Positions 11,201-22,200 of a stretch of 64,000 bases of DNA are shown here, in pieces (within the stretch, counting starts at the first letter, position 1; every line of letters begins with the position of its first letter). The stretch covers positions 47,639,001 through 47,703,000 of the forward strand of contig NC_092524.1 of NCBI RefSeq assembly GCF_037038585.1, in the 5' to 3' direction. A program made the translations under genes and the position numbers. The DNA comes from Patagioenas fasciata. Lineage: Eukaryota > Chordata > Aves > Columbiformes > Columbidae. The notes below the pieces were generated by a model that was not told the DNA's origin, ran no database searches, and worked only from the letters and a program-made list of their open reading frames with translations.

Positions 11201-12740
11201 TATAGTGGTGTTGACAGATTGACTCAATATCCTTTTTTCATTCTATGGCTGCCCAGAGCTGTTAATAAATTAATGGGCCTCATGTCAGAATCATCAGACA
11301 CTTGCCTCTAGTATGTTCACTAATTAGGGGCAGATTACTAAGGGCAGACTCACCTAGCTACTCAGACCTAGTAGTACAGAGTGAAATCACGAGCAAAACC
11401 AGGCTGGTTTTACAGACATGATCAGTTCATGTATTTGAATAATTCTTCATTGTCATTCTGACAAATAGTTTCTTGTTTTGAGACTTTCAATGCTAGGAGA
11501 TGATAACAGTAAAATGAAGGGACGAGAGACTTCAGGGATGCAGCAGGTTGATTGATTGTGACAAAGTATTTTGCTTGACACAGTTCCATACTACTACGGA
11601 AGTCTTCACTGGTTGTGGTTACTTCAGGCCATGTTTTTAAGAGCTGACGTGATAGTTACAACTCTGGTGCAAAAATGGAGTGGTTTGATGACTTCAGTCT
11701 AAAACTCTGACAAACCAGGCAACTGGCTGATCCCTCATAATTTGGGCTGAAAATAACTAGGATGTTATCTATATACAATTATAAAAATAAGTACTAAGAA
11801 TAGCATAGATGAGCATTTAGGGGCAATTTCTTGGAAGTTATTTTGCTACTTTTTATTCTTTAAGCTGCAAGATAGCCATATTCACTAAACTGTCTGGACT
11901 TGGAGGATATTAACAAGAGGTACAAGAGCAACAGGCTTCTTTATAGTGAAATAAAAAGCAGAAGGCAGGCAGTAGTTAGCTTTCTTCATTTCTTCAAAAA
12001 TGCAAGCTTCTCTAAAAGCAAAATACAAGAGCACTCCTCCTGCTTTGCTCTAGGCTAGGTTTAGACAGTTAACTTCTACTAGTTCCACTTGAAAGCACGA
12101 GCTTTTAAGATGTACTGGGTGTTTCAAAAAAGATGGACCCAGTTTTATGGATCCTGTGACTTTTTATGGGGCTATGTCAACAATGGTGTTTTCCTGCCAC
12201 CATTAGCGACTAATGTGGATGACCTCAAACAGCATCACTGCAGCAGTGACCTCAGTGGAAGAGACACTTTGAGAGGCATTTGGGTCAAATTCAGCTATCC
12301 TCTTGATGTTGTCTGTACAGCAGGTGGAAGGAACACAGAGCATTTATTACAACTTTTACAAAATTGATTTATTAAAGCTTTAACTCATCAAACCATTTGC
12401 AAATTTTTGTGTAATTGTAACATGTTGCCATTGTGAGTTATACTGCTTTGAAATTAGGTCCATATTTTTGAAACACCCTGGTTTTTGCTGATAGAACTAG
12501 CAGTTGCTGTGCAAATTCTGTTCTACTTTCCCGTCAGGAACTTTGCAATTGTGGTTGCAGCTCATGAAACTGAACCAGTTATAAACCCATCTTCTCCTTT
12601 CCACATGAATGTTTTAGAAGATTAGAAATGAAAAATATCAAGCCTTCTTGCTTAACTGACTAATTTCCATTTTTTTTCAGCTCGCTCTCAGACAGCAGTC
12701 CCATCGAAGGCGCAGTCAAAGAAAGAATCAAAGTGAGTGA
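8268..12740 (+). CDS. SLIRP: SLIRP, RRM mitochondrial RNA-binding protein (4 coding exons)
   Basis: SLIRP pairs with LRPPRC to stabilise mitochondrial mRNAs and was first described as a nuclear-receptor co-repressor binding SRA RNA (family knowledge). Exons: 8268-8361, 8560-8618, 10368-10475, 12681-12740. Donors A|GTGAGT, TTC|GTGAGT, AAG|GTAATG; acceptors CCGTAG, AACTAG, TTTCAG. Total 106 codons plus stop, against 109 in human. The N-terminus is Arg-rich (VGRRSRRAF) as for a mitochondrial presequence. The RRM has RNP2 LFVAEV at residues 20-25 and RNP1-like RRYCWIKF at 59-66, where the usual Gly of RNP1 is Arg. The last exon, read in the phase set by exon 3, gives LALRQQSHRRRSQRKNQSE; this tail diverges from the human one, so exon 4 is the least certain part. 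A poly(A) signal follows at 12784. Confidence 0.85.
8427..8458 (+). repeat. GGA/GGC triplet repeat in SLIRP intron 1
   Basis: A run of gga units passing into ggc units within the CpG island; intronic and non-coding. Confidence 0.85.
8619..10367. other. SLIRP intron 2
   Basis: A 1.75-kb intron ending in a T-rich tract (10341-10354) before acceptor AACTAG. No other feature seen. Confidence 0.75.
10669..10764 (+). other. SLIRP: Candidate alternative terminal exon of SLIRP
   Basis: A good acceptor (pyrimidine-rich tract, then CATTAG at 10663-10668) is followed by a phase-compatible open segment. It starts VLISYIHRYHRDHIPEI, runs 31 codons and ends in TAA at 10762-10764. An AATAAA lies at 11264. 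Splicing from exon 3 (donor at 10475) would give a 118-residue protein. No donor exists before the stop, so it could only be a terminal exon. It is not supported by homology that I can judge; it could be chance. Confidence 0.3.
10765..12680. other. SLIRP intron 3 remainder
   Basis: Intronic. Contains the mariner-type remnant at 12115-12480; otherwise nothing recognised. Confidence 0.7.
12115..12480 (+). mobile_element. Decayed, internally deleted Tc1/mariner-superfamily transposon
   Basis: Two imperfect terminal inverted repeats face each other: left 12115-12139 (ctgggtgtttcaaaaaagat then ggacc) and right 12457-12480 (the reverse complement begins cagggtgtttcaaaaa). TA precedes the left end, as expected of the TA target duplication; the right flank has decayed to gt. 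Between them an open frame from about 12149 to the stop at 12365-12367 resembles the C-terminal part of a mariner-type transposase: FLWGYVNNGVFLPPL, then a Leu-Arg-x-x-Trp segment, then GGRNTEHL at the end. The 5' repeat is joined almost directly to this C-terminal segment, so most of the transposase, including the catalytic triad region, has been deleted. Confidence 0.72.
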
Positions 12741-12755
12741 GCAGTGGAAGGAGGC

Positions 12756-12761
12756 TTTATT
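12756..12761 (-). promoter_or_regulatory. Candidate SNW1 poly(A) signal AATAAA (minus strand)
   Basis: It is the only AATAAA I find on the minus strand in the 530 bp after the SNW1 stop (13288). Cleavage 10-30 nt beyond it would fall inside SLIRP exon 4, so the two mRNAs would overlap tail to tail. Confidence 0.5.
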
Positions 12762-12783
12762 TCACTAAATGTAAAGAAACTAA

Positions 12784-12789
12784 AATAAA
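12784..12789 (+). promoter_or_regulatory. SLIRP poly(A) signal AATAAA
   Basis: AATAAA lies 44 nt after the SLIRP stop codon. Confidence 0.7.
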
Positions 12790-13287
12790 GATTACTGAGA
12801 AACTATGAATATTTGTTTTAAAAACAAAATCGAGCTGTTTCCCCTCCTTGTTCAAATAAGCTGTATAGCCCCACTAAAGACTGACTGAGTCAAACTCTCT
12901 AGCATCCATTACAGGGTAAGACAGTAATTATATACAGCAGAAAAGCTTTTAACAGATGAAATAAAACTTTAACTACCTACAAAACCTAAAGCTGTAGGAA
13001 GGGGCTACATTCTTACCCTGAGATGCTGGCCAACAGAGAATCAGCAAAGTCAGAGCACTTGCTAAAGAACAATTCCCTTGTGAAATGTTTCAAAGTGGTC
13101 TCCATTCCTCCACTCTCCAGGGGTAGCTGTCCTATGTAGGATTAATGTGTGTACATATATCCACACGACACAAGAGCTGTGAACTGTGGTATTATGCCAT
13201 TCCCCCTATATACCTCCGATATTAAAAATGCCTTTTGCCTGAAGTCCAAGCTTATAGTCCATTTCTCCACTACTCAAGCAGAGGCAT

Positions 13288-16200
13288 TCAGTCCTTCCTC
13301 CTCTTTTTCGAATCATGCTCGTGTTCTTTAGGGCGGCTGCTATCTGATGGCCGTTTAGAACCACCATGTTGCTTAGCTTCTTCCAGAAACTTGTCCAAAC
13401 CAAATGGATCCTCCTCAAATTGAACTGGTCCATCTCTGCCCCTCCCCCTGGTGTTACGATCAGAGTTAGAAAACTCTTTGTCAGGAACAAACCTGCAGGA
13501 GGAGAGGTGATACTCAGTTGACTGTCACTTTGGAGTATGGATTAAGAATATTTCTTTATTTCCTTACCTGTTGGTCTTTATTCGAGCTTCTAAATCATCA
13601 CCATAGATGTCCTTATCCACATTTTTACTTGGCCTGTAGATGTTTTGGGCCATATCCTTACCACTTCTCCAAGGTTGGTCATAAACATTATAAATTTCAT
13701 CCTCTCCTCCAGCAAAGCCACTGTCCATACCCTGTGAAGAAGAACAAACAGCAGCGTAACACAAATGAGCCTGGAAAAATTAAGCTAATTTATTTTAACA
13801 TCAAGATATACTGATGGTGTCACACACATACAAAAACATGGCATTGTGTGATTTACGGTTGATTTCAAATGAGTTCAAGCACTTCATTAGGATATGAGTG
13901 GTTTTGGGTCTGGCATTAAGTCCAGAGAACAGCAGACAATCATTACAAGCCTCTTCCAGAAAGCAGCAGGAAGGATTACAGGCCATTCATTTTTCAGAGT
14001 AATGGATCATTTCAGTCTGCCCTGCAACTACAGCTGTCTGTAATAGCCAAGTACAGCTATACAGAAACATATATTATTCAGAATTTCTGGAAAACATTAT
14101 TTAAGCTGACTGATGCAAATCACAGAGGTTTATGTAAACTGTGAAAGTAGAAGAAGTGCCTGCTTGTTCACTTTTGATTCATCAGCTTTCCCTTCTGCCT
14201 GCAAGTCTTTCACTGGAGATGTGAAAAAGAATGACTGACAAACTATTCAGGGACTTTCTGAAGCCTAATCTAATTTTAATCTCTGAATAGTATAAAGTTC
14301 AGGGGAAATAAATGTTGCTGTTAACTATATCTTCAGAAGGATTTTTAACATGAGCAATAACAGTAATAGGAAGTTTTTACTTGCTTCTCTCTCAGAGCAG
14401 GTTTTCCTTATTCAGTCAGTACATTTGTCCGAAAGAAGAAAATGAGGTCACTGCAGCTTGAAGGCAAAATAGCTTCTTTCTCCCCACTCCCCAGTGAGAA
14501 AAAATGCAACAAAACCACTTTAATCCAGTTATACATTCAGGATATTCCCTTTTTGTTGCATCAGCTATGGATAAAGGAGATCAATAGTTTCCCTGCCAGT
14601 CATGTAGAGACCCCTTTAAGAGTGCATCTACATGGTCCATGAGAACAGGATCCCTTTAGTATTCCAGCCATAGCCCCTGAGGAAGGATGAGCATGTTCTC
14701 ACAGAAAGCTGCACAGCTGTGAAAAGGTATTTTTACCTTGCTCTGGTTGAACAACCTCTGGTCATATTGGACTTCATTGGATGGCCTGGGGTTGGGTACC
14801 CCTAGGGCAATAACTTCACTGATATCTCTGTTTTCATTTCTCTGCAGCTTTGACCTGAATTAAAAGTGTTAAGTTTTATTAGGTCAGTAAACCATATTCC
14901 TGCCATACTCAACTGCAACCTGATCCTGTATTAGTTACTATTTGCTTCAGGAACCTGATTTTGACTATTGCCCTTCCTTACTAGGTAACATTTGAAATTT
15001 GTCTTCTGGCAAAGGAAACATTTGGGAAAGTTATGTTCAGCTGGGAATGACATTTAAATTTGCTTTCTACTATCTCAAATTTACATCAAGCTGACTTGGT
15101 CTAAAATGTCATATTTATTATTTGCAAGAACTAGTGTAATTATATTCTAGGAAGGCTGAGCAATCTAGTTTTAAGATATTAGAGATTTTCAATCTCCAGA
15201 AACTACTGGTGCTCAGAAATCTCACTGGCTTGGGCAAAAAAAGACATTTCAGCCTACACTTATAAATCTAAGCTTACTTCAAATGAACAGCTTCCAGAAA
15301 CAAAGCCACTAACAATATTCTGGTCTCACTAGGTTAGAGGATCAAGGTTTCAACCTTTGCTGTCAGCAGTTCTGCTAAAGAAAAACCCACCCAAAACCAA
15401 CAACCCCCCATTCCTCCATTCATCTGGTAAACTCTAAATTTAGAAGAGCGTACTGCAGTCTGTCAACACAGTAATGCCATTTCATGCAATGAATGAACCG
15501 TGAACACCAGGTTCCAGTGTAAACCACTGAGTATCTTCACAAGGTAAAATTCAGACACTTGCATCAAACAAAAGGGGAAAACCCAGTGTAACAGTTTCCC
15601 CAGTGGGGAAGCCAGTGCCAGTACAGGAATAAAGCAGCTTTCTTCTGCGACTCACCTTTTGTCAGGGGCTGCCCTGGAAAGATTTCTATCATGCTGTCTC
15701 TCTTTGCGCCGGTCGTGTCTGATTTCATCTCTTTCTCTAGCTTCACCATCCTCTGAACAAATGCAAGATTGCTCATTAAAGACAAATATTTGAAGAATGA
15801 ATAACTATGCCACAGACATTGGTACAGTGATTCAATTCAGTATTCTTTTACAGAAGTGACCCTTAGCACCACTTAAACTGTTACACTTTAAACAAACTGA
15901 ACACATGGAAAGCCACAGCTTTCTTATGCCACAACTGTCCTTGATGAGAGAGTCAAAGCAGGCATATCCAACAACCGTGTTCTAACTTTCAAGAGCTTAG
16001 AATATTTTAATAATCTAGGAATTAATATCGTAAAACACCTACAGATCACCGTATCATACTTTCATGTTTTCAGTGTAAAAATATTGTTCAAACATGCATG
16101 CATCAAAGCACCTTGAAGAATGTTCTGTGACTCACTGTCACAGATTCACTCAGGTTGGAAGGGAAAGGAGTCTCTAACTCAGCCTCCTGCTGAAAGAAGC

Positions 16201-19200
16201 ATCAATGCTGAATAAGTTCAAACCAAGTTGCTTAGGCTTTCCACACTCAGCTGGGGAAAACCTCCCAGGGCAGAGATTGCCACCCTCCCTGGGCAACTTC
16301 TTCCCACTGCTTATTTTCCTCATGGTAAAAATTTTTGTCCTTGGATATAGCTGGAACCGCCTTCTTCAACTTTTGACCACAGTGTTATTCTTCCACTGTA
16401 CAGCTTAGTGAAGAGCCCTGATCTCCTTGTCAGTATGGGTAAGCTTCCATTAGGCCTCTCCCCAAAGCATACCTTCTCCTGGCAGAACAAGCTTCATTAT
16501 CTCAGCATCTCCTCACTGAGCAGATGCTCTAGCCCCTGACCATTCTGGTGGCCTTACACTGAACTTGTTCCCATTTATCAATGTCTGTCTTGTACCTGGG
16601 GACCTATGACTACACCCAGTATTCCAGATGCAGTCTAACAGGTCACCAGTAAAAGGAAATGGTAACTTCCCTTGACTCACTGGTAACACTCCCACAGAAA
16701 CAGCTTAGTATGCCCTTAGCATTACTGCCACCAGGGCACACTGCTGGTCTACGTTCAGCACATGGTCTGCTAGGACTTCCAAGTCCTTCTCAACAAGGTG
16801 ACTCTCTAGGTGGTCAGTCCCAAGCCTGGTGGGAAGAGGTTTGTCCATCCCAGCTGCAGGATTTGGCATTATATGACAGTAACCTCCGCCTTTTAGTAAC
16901 AATGAGAGACTGTAACTGCTCTGTAAGTTCAGCATCTTGATCTTTGAAATGTCATTTCAATCATTATCACAATGGTTATGATTTAGATTATCAGTTTTTG
17001 GGCCTAGTGGCCAACAGAACTACAGTTCTGCAAGACCAGTTATAACAATGCAAGAGACAGAATATTGCATTTACCATCTTTGAAAACTTAAGGATGGTTT
17101 AGTTCTCATAAACGAAGTCGCTCTTCATCTGCAACAGGCCTTTTCAAAATAAAAAATAATTAGAACAGTCCATAGAAGCTATTACTTGTACTGACTGGTT
17201 AACAACTCTTAAATTCTCAACAATGTCCTACACCTGTATACCCTGACATACTGCTATGAGGTTCAAATTCAGATCCCATCAGACCAGCCACTGAATTAAC
17301 CAAATTCACTGGCTTATCAAGACAAGACATGAAGAACAGACGTCACGCTTAGAAATTACAGTTCATATTTAGGTATTGTAAGTTCTTGGGTTATTTCTCC
17401 AAACCCAGACTTTAGATTGTGCTAGGAAAACAAAACAAAATAAAACCCAACATAGCATCTTAATAACATACAAATGTACCTTTTTCAACATGGGTTTTGA
17501 TCCCTGCTCTTCTCTCCCTGGCTTTCTGAGCCATTTCTCTGAGCTTTTCTTCATGTTTCTCTTTTTCTTTCTGAGCCATCTTCCTCTCCACCTGGGCACG
17601 CATCTCTACAGCCTCACGAGCCTGCACACATAAGACATAGTTAAGATGAGAAAAAGCTAGCACCTGGTATGCAAGCAGATCTTTTGTCATCGAGTTATCT
17701 GGTAAACAGGGCAGGAATCAAGCCACAAAGGTGAAGTTCAATGCCACACACCTACAGCAGTTAGAGCTGAGCAATAAGACCCATGACCACCAATAGTTTA
17801 ACCCATGCTGAGCCAACGATTAAAAGATACTGTGGATAAAATCTCATGTCTTAGGTTTGGCCAAGAAGCAGGACAAATCAAAAAGCTATAGCCTATTCAC
17901 AGTTGATTTTCCCAAGGAAATAAATATACGAAGAAGATAAAACCACATGGAACAAAACAGTTTAAACAACCACCTGACCTTTCTGTCAGCTATGTAGAGA
18001 GCCTCAGCAAGCTTGGCAAAATTTTCGTTAATATGAACAGTCTGCAATCCTCTGCCATCTGCAGCCAGACGCTTGTCTAATGGAATGGTGTAACCCTATA
18101 GTGGAAACAGAGGCAGTTAATCACAGAAATTAACTTATTCGTGACAACAAACATTATTATATTTATTGTGTAAGAAAACAAAAACACACACAAAACTCAA
18201 AACCCATCATTAATACACCTCAATGGACCTTTTATACATACTTTGAATTCATACCAGGTAACACTAAGCTCCCCTCCAATGCCACTCTCTCCAAATCTGA
18301 ATCACAACCTTCCTTCAAGTTACATCTTAGTACAAATGACAGGTTTTGATTGATAAGGTCTACTCTTTTTAATAAGTTTCCCAGCCCCTAAGCTATTTGT
18401 GCTTAAAAATTGTTTTCCCTAAACTGTTAAAGATGTTAGCTGATTCCAAATGAGAAAGGTGGAAGGCTGCCAGCAAAAGCAAGATACACTAAATGCCAAT
18501 TTTGCCTTCAAAAGCTGAAACCTAGAAGTATTTATAGATGATATTTTAAGATTTTTAGAGAGCTCTACAAAATTTTTTGCTTTGGTTTTAGCATCTGTGA
18601 CCTAAAATTTGATCTACTAATTAGTGTCAGTCCCAGTTATACAGCTGTGTTGGGGTAGAACTAAAAAAAAACAACATCCAAACATGTAGCTTTTCCTTCC
18701 TCCCTTTGAAGAGGCCGCCTCACAACAACAGCTTGGTAAGTTTGAGAATGATTAGACCAGTTCCTGCAGCAAATTGTAGATTCTTCCTTGTCTCTGAACA
18801 TAAACTTACTGGCTGATAAAAATCAAAGGGACAGAACGTACCTACTCAAATAAGAAATAAGAGTTTTTGTCTAAGTATTGTCTAAGCTAACCAGTGATGA
18901 AAATGAATATTAGTAAAATAATGCAACAAGAACTTCCCAAAAATTCAGATCGCAGTACTAAAAATAAACATGCTTGGTTCTCTGGGAATTACCCTTCCCT
19001 TCTTGTTTCAATGGCTTTACTTTGTGGTCTCCAGAGACTTTGGTTTCAGACTCCACATACTCCACTATTATGGAGATTTTAACTAATGTAATTTTTTCCA
19101 CTCAAACTACATAATCTCTACCATGAAGTAATATACTATCTCTCCATTCTGTACTCCTGTCAATTTGACAACCGAGATAGGTCGAAGAGAAAAAAACTGA

Positions 19201-22200
19201 GCTGTACAATTGTGTGTTCTCCATGCTGGAAGCAGTCATTTTACCTATATCTAGAAGTTTAAAACCAGTATTATTCAAGCTTAAATCATTCCTAGCAATC
19301 TCCCAGCAGAGTGCAACATTAGAAAGGTGAATTTATGACAACTTAATTACCTTTGCATTTTTCCAGTTTGAAATGCATGGAGGAATTTTCCACTCTTGCT
19401 GCTCTTTCACAGTCATCTGATTTAAGAGAGGAAGCAAAGTCATCTTTAGGTGTATAGCAAAAGAAAGTACTGTTTTCTTTCTCAAAGGCAGCTATGAAGC
19501 TATGGAAATACATTAGAGTGCAAAGTTCAGCACACTGCTACAAAAAAAAAAAAGCCTTCTTAGCGGCAACAATGTACCTTTGCCAACGCTGAATAAAGTC
19601 ATGACAGCTTCTCGGCCATCCTTGTAAACTTTCATCACACAGACTGACTCACAACGAGCTGGTTAACATGCACATCTAACGGCAGTTCAAGTTGTAAGAA
19701 ACTCATGAACCACCATCACACTCATCTCTCAGAAGGCAGCTAAGCTTGTAACAAACAAACTTGTGTTACTAAGGATTAGCTTAACAGTATTGTCTAAAAG
19801 CAGTATGAGTGTATCAAGGCTAAAGCCTCAAGCAACTCATTCCATGCCACGGACAACTCCAGCACTACAGCCTTGCATGAAATACATGAAAAATCTACTC
19901 AACATCTGACAAGGTACATAGGAAGAGAACTTTCAGAACTACCAAAAAAAAGCCCCAAAGATGCACCAGGCACCAAGTTTATCACTTGACATCACATCAA
20001 AAGAGCAATAAAGAGAAGATGCACAAAAATGAACTAGACCAAAGTAGAATTTGTGAATCTATCTTGAGTTCAAAACTGAGAACAGCTAGGGCACTTCATA
20101 CCTTTCTACTAGGAGAGTGCATTACAGGTGCTGGAGGAGAAGGCGGTCCACGTGGAATCTTCTTGTTAATTCTGAACAATTAAGAAAACAAATACAATCA
20201 GCATATTGTAAATGGAAATAAACTATAGAATCTTTTACTTGCCATAAAGAAGTTTTGAATAGTTACTTGAATCTTGGAGGCTCCATAGGGTCCTTCTGCA
20301 TTTCCACCATCCGAATAACTCTCTGTTTTGCTCCAGAGTTGAAGGCAACACCTTGCTGGGATGGTGTGTACCTGAATAAAACAATCAAAGCACTCAGTTC
20401 TCTGCACACAGCTGGATAATCCTTTCCCACCTCCATTTCCACTCAGTTCACTGCTCTAGATGCATTTTCACTTTATCCACACCAGTTTAAAACTTTTCCA
20501 CTGTGAATGCCAGGAGGAGGTAACTGCACAGAGGATACTGGACTGAATGCACAGAATCAACTACACCAGACAGAATATATCTGCCCAGGGCTATAATCTC
20601 CTGTTTCAACCTAGATTCCAAAGTAGAAGAAACAAACTAAAAGAGTACACAAAGCGTGTCACAATACTCTTTGCCTATGTCAGTGAATCCCTAGTGAATA
20701 TTTAGTGGTTATTAAGAACCTCTTCACACACTTTTTTGCAGAATTCACCTCAGGCCAAGTCTAACCCTGCCATGGAATTTTTCTGTGGTGGCAGCAGAAA
20801 ATCATCACAAATAAGGATCAGTCTCCTGGGAATTACAACTCTTTCCAGTTGCTCATTTTATATAAGGGAAAAACCTTGTTACATGCCTTGTCCTGGGTTG
20901 AAACTCCCAGTAAAGACTGTTTCCAGGACAGCATCATTCATAGTGCCCCCTGACAAAGCTACATTTTGTTGTTCTAATAATAACCCCGCCACAATGTGCC
21001 ACAACTCATGACATGTTAAGACATTTTTCAACACACTTCAAACTAGGTTATCATTAGTGGGTTAGTTCAAAATACTTAAGCCAGTTTCATATTATTTCCA
21101 GAAGAACATCATTCAAGAGGAATTTATGTTCTCAGAAATTAAAGGAATATCCTAATTTTAATCAATTTTACATGTAGCAACATCTTGCACACCCACCAGC
21201 ACTACATACCGAATGTACTGTGCAGGAGCTAGTTTGTCAGCTGCTCGAACTGGCATGGCTGCTGCAATTTTTTGGGAAACTGATTTCTCCAAGGCTGCTC
21301 TTGTCTTCTCTGTTATCTGAAGATAAAAGTACCACAAAATTAATCTCAACACAAATGCAAGACACACAATATACCTCTGGTAACTACGTACATCAGTGCA
21401 TATAATACCTCTCTAATTGTCTCCTCATCTGGTCTTTGCAGTTCAGGATCGTCCACATTCATGACCTCTTTTGGCACAAGATCTGTGTATTTGCTGTAAA
21501 TAATCTGAAAGACAGTGTATTTTATTAGTGCTGGCAAATATGAATAAATGTACATATTTCAAAGGAAACGTCCCAGGCCTAGATTATACCTTAGGTACTA
21601 ATTAAAACTTGCATACAACTCTAAATGCATTATAATTACATATCCTTCAATGACTCACATAGAAAAGTAATATACTCTAGACCGCATTTTACAGATGGAA
21701 TAATCGAAGAAAAGAAGCAATTTGATTAAATATAATAATGTAAATCACTCTAAGACCTGGGATTAGACACCAGTTTCCTGCTTCCATTTCCTATTGTTTT
21801 TCTTATTGAGGCTCCCCGACAGAAAAATCCACATTTGTACTTTAGTTTTCAATGATTAGTTAAGAATTTGATACAAACTGGTTTTTAGCATCTAGATTTT
21901 TTCATGTCATTACATTTGCTATGTTCTTGAAAAAATAAATGCTTGAGAAACCTCTTCTTTACACTTTCCCCTGACACAGATACTTCAGTCTTCATACAAC
22001 ATGCTGTGACTAGCTTTAAGCCCCAATTTTCAATGTTTCAATGTGGGGAAATAACATTATTAGATGGCTACAAGGAAAATATTATTGCGTTACATTCATG
22101 TTTCACATTTGTCCAGCAAAATAACATTAGAAAGTCTTAGTTCAAAGGGCTAAAAGTCATTACAACTATTATTTCAAGTTAATCATAAAGTGCACATCCA

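Noticed and set aside
13206-13490. 94-codon minus-strand frame over SNW1 exon 14
   Set aside because: A shifted frame of the real exon; the true frame ends at the stop at 13288 with SKKRRKD.
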